From Annona cherimola (lineage: Eukaryota > Streptophyta > Magnoliopsida > Magnoliales > Annonaceae): DNA of 64,000 bases. The notes beneath the pieces are model-generated. The model worked only from the letters and a program-made list of their open reading frames with translations, did no database searches and had not been told where the DNA came from. Where the stretch lies: positions 12,743,399 through 12,807,398 of the forward strand of contig CM059977.1 in assembly GCA_030490835.1 (NCBI GenBank). The letters run 5' to 3'. Positions 13,501 through 24,200 of the stretch are shown in pieces. Both the position numbers and the translations under genes were made by a program. Position 1 is the first letter of the stretch, and each line of letters begins with the position of its first letter.

Positions 13501-16500
13501 ATTCCTCAGGACACTGTTGAAGCAGCACATGCAGACATTTGTGGGCAACGATTTGAAAAGGTGATTCTTTCTTCCTCACTAGGAAGATGCATGCTTCATA
13601 CATTTTTCTTGTTCCATGTCATGGTTTTTCACTGAAATTCCATGTACCTCCTTTGCCCAAGTATGCATCTGATAGTTTAAGGTAAATAAACATTGGATCT
13701 TATCTTAGGATAATGAAATTATACATAAGGTTGTTATGTAGTACATAATGACCTTTTGTATTTCATTTTTTAAGATATTATTCTTTTGTTTTCTTTTCAT
13801 TTTTATGTAGGCGCAAGTGTATTTATTTCATATTCTAAAATTTACCAATTTTAAACTCTTATATATTTTTTAAAAATTTCCAAAAATGAAAATTTTTACA
13901 TTTTCATGTGTGGGGTGTTAGATAGGCAAGAAATTTTGACTTGCGAAAATTTATGAAAAAGTATATACGAAAATCTAAAAATGATAAATTTTGGTATATT
14001 AATTAAATACACTTGGGCTCACATAAAAATGAGAAGAAAAAAAAAAAAAAAAATTAAATGTGAAATATGCAAGGTTGTTACTTAAGTAATAACCATATGT
14101 ATAGTATCATTATTCATTATCTTATAAAACCTGTCTTTATCAAATTTTCTTGAACCTGTTGATCTTGAGCCAATACAGATGATTGGATGAAAATAAAAAG
14201 TCTGATCATAGATCTGAAATGCTTAGCATTGCCTGTTTAAGTAAAGGAAGTAAGGATCATTGCACGTAGGATTTTACAGAATTTTGTTGGTTAATAGTTT
14301 ATGTATCTTGTTCATTTTTGAAGGGAGAGATCACGTAGGCATGTTGATTGAATTAGACTCAAACATTGCATTTTAATTGATGGTTCTAGGTATGATTGTT
14401 GCATCAAATTTCACGCAATGACCTCATTGAGCCTTAATTGAAGAGTTTCTATGGAAATTTCTTTGTAATCTATTTCATTAGATAATGTATCAAATAAAAA
14501 ATTTTGGTTGTTTCATAATCCTTTTATGGATGGTGTATGGATTTTTAAAAAAATCAGAGTACAAGTGATGGGAAACTTGAATATCGGTGTTGGAAAACTT
14601 GATGCGACTTCCACTATTCACCAACTGTCAGGAATACAATATTCCCTCAAGAAAAAATGTTCATTTTCTCCAATTTGTCTACAAATTCACCCAAATCAAA
14701 GTCCCTAAATGGCTGAAATGAATCTCACATAATTGAGGAAACTGCACTATCATATGGGACCACATTTTGAACTTCAAAATAGTTTTATTCAATGATAATT
14801 CAATCATCATATTCTGTGTTTCTTGATTTTTTTTGTGCCATCTCCTGTTGCTCATTTATTCATCAGTGAATTCAGTTGCAGCAGAGTTACGCATTGAGGT
14901 GTGATCCTAATAACTTACTGACTCCTTGCAGATTGTGAAGGAAGCCCTTTCAGCAGGTGTAGATGGCTATGATGCTGACTCTAGAGAGTCAGTCAGGAAA
15001 GCTGCAAGAGGCTTGCGTCTTAAAAAAGATGCTGCCATGGCTATTGCTAGTAAGTTGGTACGTGTTTACAATATTTTAATTTGATTACCCCATGCATTTT
15101 TGCTAGAGGTGAAATGCTTGTCCTATAGTTTTCAGGAAAACAATTTTCTTTTCCTCTGTTGAAGAGAGAGCCAATTGTGTTGTTAATCCGATATTCATGA
15201 TTGTCTCCCAGATTCAAAACAAATTTTACAACCGCCGGTATACCCTTGCATGTTGTGCAGGTAAGAATAATATTTATGGGCCACGTAAGGCGATCTAGAG
15301 CAGCCAGTAGCCTGGCTGAGGCTATAAAGGAACTGAGGAAGATGATTTCTTTCAATACTTTGGTGGTCACAGCACTAATAGAAGATGTGAAAGGTGAGGC
15401 TGCCATCACATCTTCAGATCCAACTGATGCTGAGCCTGAAAAATCTGAAGAGGAACAAAAGTGGCAATCTCTTGCATCTCTGAGAAAGACAATACCTGAC
15501 CAGCAGCTTACATCTAGGTTAGGAAAACCAACTCAAAAAGAAATAACTCTTAAAGATGATCTATCAGAAAAGGATAAGTCTGAGGTTTACAGGAAATTCT
15601 TGATCCACTGTCTCCAAGGCGATGTTGTTGTCCTGCCGTTTGGGGCACGGATTGCCACTAAAAGTGACAAATCAAATTTTCTTATGTTGAACCAACTGGG
15701 CCAAATCCTTGGGATGACTAGTAAAGAGATTGTGGCTGTTCATCGGGCTTTTGCTGAGGAGGCTTTCAAGAAACAGGCTGAGGTCATTTTAGCTGATGGG
15801 CAGATAACAAAAGGTAGAATGGAGCAGCTTACTGAAGTGCAAAAGGAGGTGGGGCTTCCACCGGAAGTTGCTCAACAGCTTATCAAGAATATAACAACAT
15901 CTAAGCTACAGGCTACAATTGAAACTGCTGCAAGCCAAGGGAAGATGAGTGCTAAGCAGATCCGAGAACTGAAAGAAGTTGGTGTGGATGTGAGCAGCAT
16001 GATCTCTGAAAAGCTGCGGGAAGAAATATTCAAGAATGCTGTCACTGAGTTTCTCTCTTCAGGTACTGGTGAGTTTGATGATGTGGAAATGTATGAGCGA
16101 ATCCCTTCAGAGTTGAACATTAATGTTGACAAGGCGAGAGGAATTGTTCATGAACTTGCTAAGAATCGGATATCAGAATCATTGATTCAGGCTGTGTCAT
16201 TGTTACGTCAGAGGAAACCTGCTAGCGTGGTATGTTTTTCAGCTTTCAATTTGATTTTTGCTCAAATGGTATTTGCAATGGATGTTTACTTGTGGCAATC
16301 CACAACAGCTGCAGGCTAGTCATACACACTTACACAGTGTGATAAGATCGATGAAGTTCATGATACTTCGTGATTAGAGGTGCATTTGGTTGCACCTTGT
16401 GTGTTCAAACACACATTCACCATATTCAGTTCAAAGTTCAAGCTAGTGTATCCTTGCCTGAAATTGGTCCAGTGCATGCAGTAAATTGCAATAAAAGCAT

Positions 16501-16854
16501 CCCATAAGTGGGGAAACCACTGAATAATTTTTGATTTTTTAAGATCCGAGATCAAGCCCGGTGCGTTTAAATCAATCTGATGGTCCCATTTTGGTGCAGG
16601 TTTCACCGCTTAATGACATGCTAGCAAGTGACAAGGTTTCACCATCTGAGCCGTTGACCTGGCAAATTCCTGAGGAGCTGATCGACATTTTCTTTGCCTA
16701 CTTGACGAGTGATCCACCATCGGAGAAGCTATCTCGCCTGCAGTATCTTCTTGGCATCAGTGATTCGACAGTGACAGAACTGCGGACTAGGCTGGAGAGA
16801 GGAGAAATTCTCCCCCATGAGAACGAGAATGAGGAGGAAGCCTTTGTATTCTAG
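1572..16854 (+). CDS. TIC110: TIC110, chloroplast inner envelope protein import component
   Basis: Inner-envelope protein whose large stromal domain receives transit peptides and recruits stromal chaperones. Exons: 1572-2092, 4648-4707, 7310-7433, 7582-7650, 7758-7856, 8365-8431, 10562-10626, 10729-10823, 10972-11099, 11211-11311, 12529-12745, 13406-13560, 14932-15057, 15261-16229, 16600-16854. All junctions are GT-AG and phases agree. The CDS is 3051 nt, 1016 residues, the same length as I remember for Arabidopsis TIC110. Residues 1-70 are Ser/Arg-rich, as in a transit peptide. Two Gly/Ala-rich hydrophobic segments at about 92-110 and 117-137 are the membrane anchor. The rest is a helical repeat domain, including motifs DGELSDEDAATLLRLRVMLC and FNTLVVT, and ends in FVF. 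The chosen ATG starts MDLPLP. Intron 1 (2.6 kb) and intron 2 (2.6 kb) are loaded with transposons; intron 6 is 2.1 kb. Confidence 0.96.
2540..3632. mobile_element. MITE-like element in TIC110 intron 1, split by a LINE
   Basis: Terminal inverted repeats begin GGGTGCATTTGG and end with the near-complement of that sequence (CCTAAATACACC). The element is flanked by a 3-bp duplication TAA (2537-2539 and 3633-3635), suggesting a PIF/Harbinger (Tourist-like) MITE. The LINE insertion at 2674-3491 (including one target copy) divides it; without the insert it is about 275 bp. It carries no coding sequence. Family assignment rests on TIR and TSD form only. Confidence 0.7.
2674..3473 (+). mobile_element. 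5'-truncated RTE-type LINE inserted in a MITE
   Basis: The element begins inside the reverse-transcriptase FADD motif (gcagatgacatt, ADDIVLIDES) and runs through the C-terminal part of the ORF to a 3' tail of ATG repeats. It is flanked by a perfect 18-bp target-site duplication, ATTTTTGCGCTACCATTT, at 2656-2673 and 3474-3491. It is nearly identical to the 3' half of the full-length copy at 33513-36801, so the insertion is young. It has two TGG-to-stop changes (TAG at 2734-2736, TGA at 3233-3235) and cannot encode a functional protein. 5' truncation is normal for target-primed reverse transcription. Confidence 0.92.
3640..4215 (+). mobile_element. Degenerate RTE LINE 3' relic, itself split by a MITE
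   Basis: Text at 3640-3743 matches the LINE 3' coding region (RMLRWMS and KTRKDKI in decayed form). The match resumes at 4022-4215 (gtttcgacatgctaaa, matching the W-FGHVK segment) and ends in a degenerate ATG-like tail near 4200-4235. It is much more diverged than the copy at 2674-3473, so it is an older insertion. The interruption at 3745-4021 is a separate element. Confidence 0.75.
3745..4021. mobile_element. MITE-like element inside an old LINE relic
   Basis: Starts GGTTGTGTTTGGGAAGTGAG and ends in a near-complementary AGAAAACGCACC. The internal text (purine-rich on this strand, with atgtgatataatagggtaat) is the reverse complement of the other members of the GGGTG-TTTGG family. It sits between two parts of a degenerate RTE LINE, so it landed after that LINE. 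No clear target-site duplication was found. Confidence 0.6.
5003..5280 (+). mobile_element. SINE with perfect target-site duplication
   Basis: A 278-bp non-coding element between two perfect 13-bp direct repeats, TTAAGTTGACGTT (4990-5002 and 5281-5293), ending in a poly(A) tract of about 15. The 5' part carries a pol III B-box-like motif, GTGTTCGAATCC (5069-5080), as expected of a tRNA-derived SINE. The head also contains two adjacent hairpins: AAACGAGC-ggc-GCTCGTTT and a longer stem built on GCCGGGTG / CACCCGGC with GGAACGAA / TTCGTTCC. Family not identified. Confidence 0.8.
5563..6120 (+). repeat. MITE-family fragment with poly(G) and a second SINE-like stretch
   Basis: 5563-5770 starts CTGTTTAGGAAAGAG, carries a run of 20 G (5585-5604), then purine-rich text (agtgatatgatatagtaggt) matching the reverse strand of the window's MITE-like family; the right end is not recognisable. 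5825-6070 is more GC-balanced and ends in the same kind of TTGTTAGAAT-TTGTAAGAAT text as the SINE upstream, so it may be another SINE-like relic, but no target duplication was seen. Confidence 0.4.
6680..7014 (+). pseudogene. Decayed tandem copy of TIC110 intron 2 end plus exon 3 start
   Basis: 6680-7010 is a diverged direct copy of the sequence at about 7007-7345, covering ~300 bp of intron, the splice acceptor and the first ~50 bp of exon 3. The pseudo-exon begins at 6960 after an intact TATGCAG acceptor. It reads RFISSILAPGSGSLKGNE followed by TAA at 7012-7014, against RFVSSILPPGSEDLKGNE in the true exon. Its downstream exon portion and donor are missing because the second copy starts there. 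Splicing into it would terminate TIC110 early. Confidence 0.85.
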
Positions 16855-18287
16855 GCCAAAATTTTGTTAGTTCGGGGCCTTGGTAAAAGCAATGTTAGGG
16901 CTTAGGCATCCAGGCATGGCACATGATTGGGCTTGATTTGTTGAATGAATCCATTTTTATCTGTACCAGTGTAGAAAATAGGGTTGAAAATCATGTCACG
17001 CTTCACTACTACAGCCGGCGAGATATGTACACTAAATATAGGGCAATTACGGGATTCGGCATTGACCAATGTCCATTCCAAATCTCAACCAACGGGACTA
17101 CATTTGGAGAGTTGTAGCATTCTTGGCTGTATACATATATTTAAGCTTTGGAACACCGCGTAGGGAATGATTTCAATGCATCGACCCTTCAGCCCAAAAG
17201 GGCGTCTTATGGAGCTATAATGCTCTGCAAAGGTTTGTACTTCCCACTTAAGAAAGTGTCGTACAAATTCTTCTCAAAACTTTTTACTTCGTATTTAAAA
17301 AGTGTCATCCAAATTCTTCTCAAAACATTTGACTGCATTTTTAGATTCCCCAATGGCATTGCAGAGAGGAATGAGGGGGCTAAAAACAATTGGCCATTTT
17401 CGTGATAGGCGTAAGTAGTTGCTTTCACGAATATTGGAATTTAACAAAGATATAAATGAGATATCATTTCTGAGAATAATAATGTTGGGTCCGCGTTGTC
17501 TGTTCGCATGCGGTTACGACTTATTGGCTCAATTTTTTCTAGCAAGCGTTTGTGAAACGTAACATTATCCCTTGGGGAGCATCTATATTCTATTATAACT
17601 TTACTGGGAATCAAAATGGCTAGAGGCATTTTCAATCGTTGCTGTTTCAGTTAATGTCCTTCAGCATTCCTAACTTTAGAATGGATTTGAAATTTTTAAA
17701 AACCTATTCCATAGAAACTCCAAGGACTAATTTTACCTATACATCTACGCTTCCATTATTGATTCATTATCGATATTTTGTTTATCATTATTTCCATGTT
17801 AGGCTTATTCACACGATGACCAACATCATTCTAGATTGCTGACTACAGTTTCCTTCAGTTCAATTCCATTCCAAGCATTCACTCCACTTATTAAGAAGGG
17901 ATTGGGTATAGTTGGGAACACAGGCTGTAGAAAACACCTTACAAAATCAGAAGAACATTTTTTAGACAACAAATCATGATCATCATGGAAGAGAACATAG
18001 ATTTCTTTAGCAATCAAAAGCAGTTGGGCTAGATCTTTTTTCTTTCGCTTTTTTTTCAGAGAAAAAAAAAAAAAAGAAATACCAATATGTGATAACTAAA
18101 ATCCATATCAATATCCCAATAAAAAAATCCACATCAATATCATGATTAGAACCCATTCATGTGTAACACACAAGTTCCTGTTCCCCTACAAAACCATCTG
18201 ATTAGCACCATGCCATTTAATTCATGAAACGAAAGCTCACTTCCGGTAGTAGCCTTCAAGAAGGGTTTACGAGTGAAGTCCCGCAAT
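16855..18287. other. Convergent spacer between TIC110 and the sterol reductase gene
   Basis: This holds the two 3' UTRs. Around 17236-17327 two imperfect copies of a ~45-bp unit with the shared core CAAATTCTTCTCAAAAC lie in tandem. No further gene was recognised; short ORFs here show no family similarity. Near-canonical poly(A) signals are plentiful in such AT-rich sequence and none was assigned. Confidence 0.6.
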
Positions 18288-21200
18288 TCAGTACAAGTAA
18301 GGGACTATCCTCCATGGAACAAGCTTACAGTATTCTTTCCACTCCTCTTTGTACTTCTGTGCGCACCGAGCTTCATCTCTTCTCTCTCTCCATATTAGCA
18401 AAATAAGCAGATAAAAAGGATAGAAGTACGGAACAACAGAACTGCAAGAGTAAGTAAGACATTGCGGCAATGATCGGTCAGTTAGGGCTCCCAACAAATA
18501 GGGTACTACAGGAGTCAGAAATATTTAGATTGTCGATTTTGGCCGCTAGCCCATTAGTTATTGGCATCAATGTGAACTGTGTTCTGTTTGTTAATTTCAT
18601 TCTTCTCTCTCTCTCTCTCTCCCTCTCTCATGATTGGGGGTAAACAGTTGGAGAAATTACCTAGCTCCACAAGGTAGACTAAACGATATTGCCAGCAACA
18701 TGTCCCCAAGATAATTGCAGTGCCTAGCAACTCCCCTGCAGAAAATTGAAAATTTTCTCATAAATCATGAATAGAAACTAATTGCATGAGGATAGATTCA
18801 TAGATAGCAATGCAGTACTTTTTTAGGAAAAAAAATTCCTTAATTTGAAGTTATTTATTTATTTCTCTTGCCTTTGCTCTTTCAAGAAATCCAAAGCCTC
18901 CAGATTTTGGAAGGATATTTCCTTTTTCCAGATTTTAAGGCCCACTGGACAACATGGACAAGGGAGGGGATGAAAAGGCTTTCCACCCCTTTCCCATATC
19001 TTCTTTATCGTGATGAAACATTTCAATAGCATTCCAACCCTTTCTGCATAATAAACTCACCCTCTTTATTCATGTTATGGCTCACATTTCCTTCTATTTC
19101 CTTCCATTTTCCAAAATTTACTTTTCTATACATTTCCCCCCCATTTCCATGAATCCAAACAAAATATTCCCTTTACCTGAAATCAAGTCTATATAAGCCA
19201 AAAAGTGCATGTGTGCACGCATAAAATTGCAGGAAACCTCTAGGAGAACTAAAACATGCATTGGTCATAATCTAGGCTTCATGTCCTAGAAGGAGATTTA
19301 TTAATTTAAACATAGCTTGTGGACTACAGTTCATGTTGCACTTTTTTTTCCTATTGCATCGTTAGTCGTCAAGGGGAGGTTCTTTTTCTATTTCTTAAAG
19401 GTCATGAATAAAACATCTTTTACGGCATGCAATGTTTAGTCAAGAACTTGCACTTCCAATCCATGAAAATAAACAGAAGGCTTTTGAGAGTGACTATCCA
19501 CAATTTACCATGGTTTATTATTGAACTATTTTTTTTTAGTAATGGAAGAATGTTTTGTTCAGAACTCTTAGTGTTAGCCATAAAAATTCCGATTGGAGAA
19601 ACAAGAATTTTAAATCATGATTAAACAGAGGAATCCCCCTATTAGCTGACAAACAGTGATATGTTTTCCAGTTAATAAGTGGAAAAGGGCCATGCCGCAA
19701 AGGTTACATATCATTTTCAACAAACAAAGAAAATCTGGACTTCCTTGCTTCGATTTTCAGCTATACCATAAAAAATGGTGGTGGGGAAATTTTGTTTATG
19801 AAGAGAGATTCATATGATTTGTGCATGAACTATTTTAACTTTGTAACATTTGTTAGCAGTCCATGCAACTGTTGTTAGTTGTGCAAGTAAAAAGAGAATC
19901 ATAAAAACATTTACAGGGAACCCAAAAAGCAATTTTAGAGGAAAATTCATCAACATAGGACAAATTCCCAAAACTTAAATAGTCTGTTTGGTTAATAACG
20001 AAAAATAAATTTTTCTTTGCTCCATGCACTTAAAACCTGAGGTAATATTCCTTATTAAAAAGATTAAAAGTAATCAAGATAACAAAAGATATTGTCTCCG
20101 ATAACTATAATAAAATAAAATAAGATCAGTAATTTTAGAACTCTCATAGAAAAAGTACTATGAAACATAGACCCATTACCAGAACATCATTCAGGAATGA
20201 AATCAGCTACCTGAAAACACAAGCAGGTCAAACTCAAGGCCTCAATAGAGGCTATGCTAAGGTCATTGATAGAAAGACTTGGTTGTACAGCAGTCGCAAG
20301 AGCATTAAATCAGTTACCAGATAAGATAATACTAAAGGATGTGATAAGCTAATAAAGAAGCAAGAACACACACATTCCATTTTCTTACCAGTAACCTGAA
20401 GCCAGCAACTTTCCTCCTATAACTTTTGGAGGCTTCCCCCATATATGAGCTTTAGGGTTCTTCTTGAATTCATGTTTTTGCTTATTAGCTCCTCTAAATA
20501 CTCGATAACTACAAAACACAAAGGCAATTTGTGAAAAAAAAAAAAAAAAAAAATTTTGAAACTACTAAAACCCATAGCTAAAATCACTATCTGGTTTCCC
20601 ATTTAAAGAAGGAAGGGAGGAGAGATCCTGTTTTCTTAAGCACATGAGGACCTTCCGTGCTCAAAAGTTGCATTTTAGAGTTTCAGCCACATTGGCAGTT
20701 AATACTCTGATTAGAAACCTAATTTGGATCCGCTTACTATCCGCCTTGATGAAAGTTGATACTTGTTAGGAACTATCTTATTCGACAAATGAATAACCAA
20801 GAGAAAAAAAAAATGGTGAGCCGGACTGTTATTGGAAAAGAAAATTCATCAAATTATTAGCATCCATTTTGAAGGATCCACCAAGAATTTGTGCAGTTCC
20901 AGATAATCAATTTGGCAGATAGCATCACACTGATGACGCTAGCCACATGTCCAAATGCAACAAGTCACAGAAAAGCTCCAGTACATTCAGCATGATTGGT
21001 GATTTTGTCCACCTACAGTGAGATGCATTTCATCATCAACACACAAATCCCATCTAAACTAGTTGTATAGGGCATGGATCAGGTTATGACACTTGCTCTT
21101 CAAAATGTCATGTCATAGGGTCATGATATGAGCTTGTCAAAAGTTATTTCAGCAGAAACTTGGTATAAGTATTACAGAGATATCAATGTAGCAATAAGAA

Positions 21201-24200
21201 CCTAAAATCCCAATATAATGTGAAAATCGGTCAGTGAATTTCAATAAAAGCAGCAAGGTTCTGCAGGTGGTATACAACAGTGAAATATCTCTACCCAATT
21301 AAGAAGATAATGCAGTTGGCAATAACGGCTGCTTTTGTTAGCTCCACTTGATTTACCAAAAGCCACCAACCCTGGAAACATTACAACATTGCAATAAATA
21401 ACATGCATGTGATGTTCTAAAATTAGACGTAATAAAATTTCTTGTTACAACTGATACAAGGCCATATCCTGGTTGTTGGATAAATTACTAGAAATGCATT
21501 CCCATTTGTGAGCTTTCTTAGTTTCAACCTCCGGCCGTATTATCCTTCAGAGAGAAAAAAGAAGAAGGAAAGAAAGGAGCACTACCAGAAATCACATAGA
21601 ATCAGTCATGCTTTGACCATAACCAGCCCAACTCAAAAATAATCAAATCAAAATATAAATTTATTAGGCCTCAACCAAACTTAAGCCATGCCTTGGGGAA
21701 GAATTATCTCAGGTTCGATTAGTTAACATATTTTTACCAATCTGGCCCAATTCAATCAACAGTCATATCTTCGCTGCATGGCTAATACACAACTAAATGA
21801 TGGCATTTAATTTATCAATAAGCATGAATATTCAGAAACAGGATAAAAAATTAATTATTACGTGAAGAAACTGAGGTTGAGCTTGGATGATCAAAGTGCA
21901 CACTGGACATGAAATCTGATGGGGTTTCACATGCTAAGCCCAATATCGTTGCATGGGTTTGCTAGTAATTCAGATCATGCTCAAAGTTGATGGGAGACTG
22001 AAACCATCCCATGCAATTATATCCATGACATAATGCACAAACGCAGTAACAAATAAAAAGTCAAAGAAAATAATTAGTTCCATGCCCATGCATATGCATC
22101 ATCGACTTGGAAACAATTTCATCCAGTGTCTCAAGATGTAAATGCATCCATAGAATACCCCTTAATATCCATGCATTAAAAATATTTACCAGATTTGGTA
22201 CCAAGTGGTGTCACATATCAATAACAAAAACAAATAGGTACTTAATTTGTTTTCCATTATCTGAATCCTTTTTTAGTGCACAGAAGTAAATCATTTCTAT
22301 CAGATTTATATATTTGAACCATGCACAAATGTTCAATATTCATGCTAGTTTCATTTACTGTTTAAGCATTTGAATTTGCATTGTTTACACGTTAAACATC
22401 TCTTAAACTTCCTTTGGAAAAATATTAATCTTAACGATCAACACCACTCAAGGTCTCAATATATCCCATGATACCAATCTTGTAAACAATTATTTTATCA
22501 ACACAAGGATTGCATCTGTCTTTTGAGGATGGGGATACAACAATCGCTATCCACAGGTAAAACATATAGGATAAAGACACTGGACTTCCAACATGCCTGT
22601 ATGCTGAAGGTGAAAGGAATCCAGACTAGGTCTCCAAAGACCAACATGAAACCCAACCTCTCTGCAATGATATCCCATCTGAAAGATGACAAATGTACAA
22701 ACCAGTCAAATTGGGACCAAAATACCAAATATCCAAAGCCAGAAAGTACAAGTCCTTACAAGCCCAGTGGTCGGGTACGTAACAAGTCACACTGAAAAGA
22801 GAGCCAATATCAGGATGGAGCAACTACAAGGTTTTGGAATGCCAATATGCTTATGTTTCTATTTTGCAGCAGTGAGCTCCATGTGTCAATCAATTGGACC
22901 ATTCGTTGTTGATCCCATCAGGATCAGACAAAAGACTCAAAGTTAATGTTAAGATAACAGATACCACTCTTGGGAATCTTACTTGTTTCGCATTGTAGAT
23001 TCTCTATTTCTTCTTTTTACTGACAAATTTTGTCCCAGCAGTGATTAGTTGGTATTATCCTGCGTTAAGAGCCTCAGGGAGCATTTTATATCGACTTCCA
23101 GGAATATTGCAAACCAAAAATCTCACTTTACGTACCGTGGATGCCATTGCTCTTTTTTTTTTATATTGAAAACCATTATGGGTGTGTTTGGCAAAGGGGG
23201 AAGGAAAATAATTATTCCTCATACTTTTTCATACAACTACCCTACTTTACAATTATTTCATCACATTTGTCCATACAACTATCATAGCTATTTCAATTCT
23301 ATTCCCTTTATTCACAATCATTACCTCTATCACATCACAACATTACCCTATCATTTCAAAAAAATTTCAACCAAATTTTTTCCCCTCTTCCCAAACACAA
23401 CCTATATTTACATTTCTTAATTGAAATAATTCCTTGCAACTTGAATTGAATTAAAAAAGGGCTAGGTGTCCATAATTAAAAGGTATGATTGCTCACAAGT
23501 ATGCATCAAGATCTTATTCAGAACCAAGAAAATTAAATTGCTTTTCCTACTTTATTTACAATCCCTTGACCAGAATTAGGAACAATCCATGGAATCAGGG
23601 ATCTCGAATTCCATTTCCCTTATTGGCAGCAAAAGTGTGTCTTCCTATGAGAATTGAATTATAATTAGTTACTTGAAAGAGAGATGGCAGTTCACTAGTA
23701 CGAACCCTGGTAAGAATTAGGCATTACATAGACCACTCATCAAAAAATTTAAAATGAATGAGAACCAGCTCCATATTGGCAACTGTACGCAATTATTGTA
23801 TAATGAAGAGCAAATCAGTTTGTTGATTAACAACAACAAAATAAATATCATATTCAGGAGAGATTTTCAGATGAAATAATCCACATTTACAAGACAAAAA
23901 ACCAGGCGATAGGCTTACGTGGAAGTCATGTACTCCTCATAAAAGAAATAGTCCAGAATATACAGCTGACAAGAAGTAGAGAAAAATATCAGAAATTCCA
24001 CGTGACAAATTGGACGCATTTTTCAACAACATGTTCATATATGTAACTTCCTGCAAGATAAAGTTCTAGAACAGTAATCAATTCATGTTGGGAAGCACTC
24101 TTTCACCAGTATGAATTTGTCCCACATGGAATAATTTGAAATACTGACATGAATCATCTCTCATGTGGGGCTACCTCGGATCATCCATCTCTCTCCAATC

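Noticed and set aside
15212..15238. Apparent mini-exon in TIC110 intron 13 (AG before, GT after)
   Set aside because: Including it would bring a TAA in frame at the start of the next exon; joining 15057 directly to 15261 keeps the frame and matches the family sequence.
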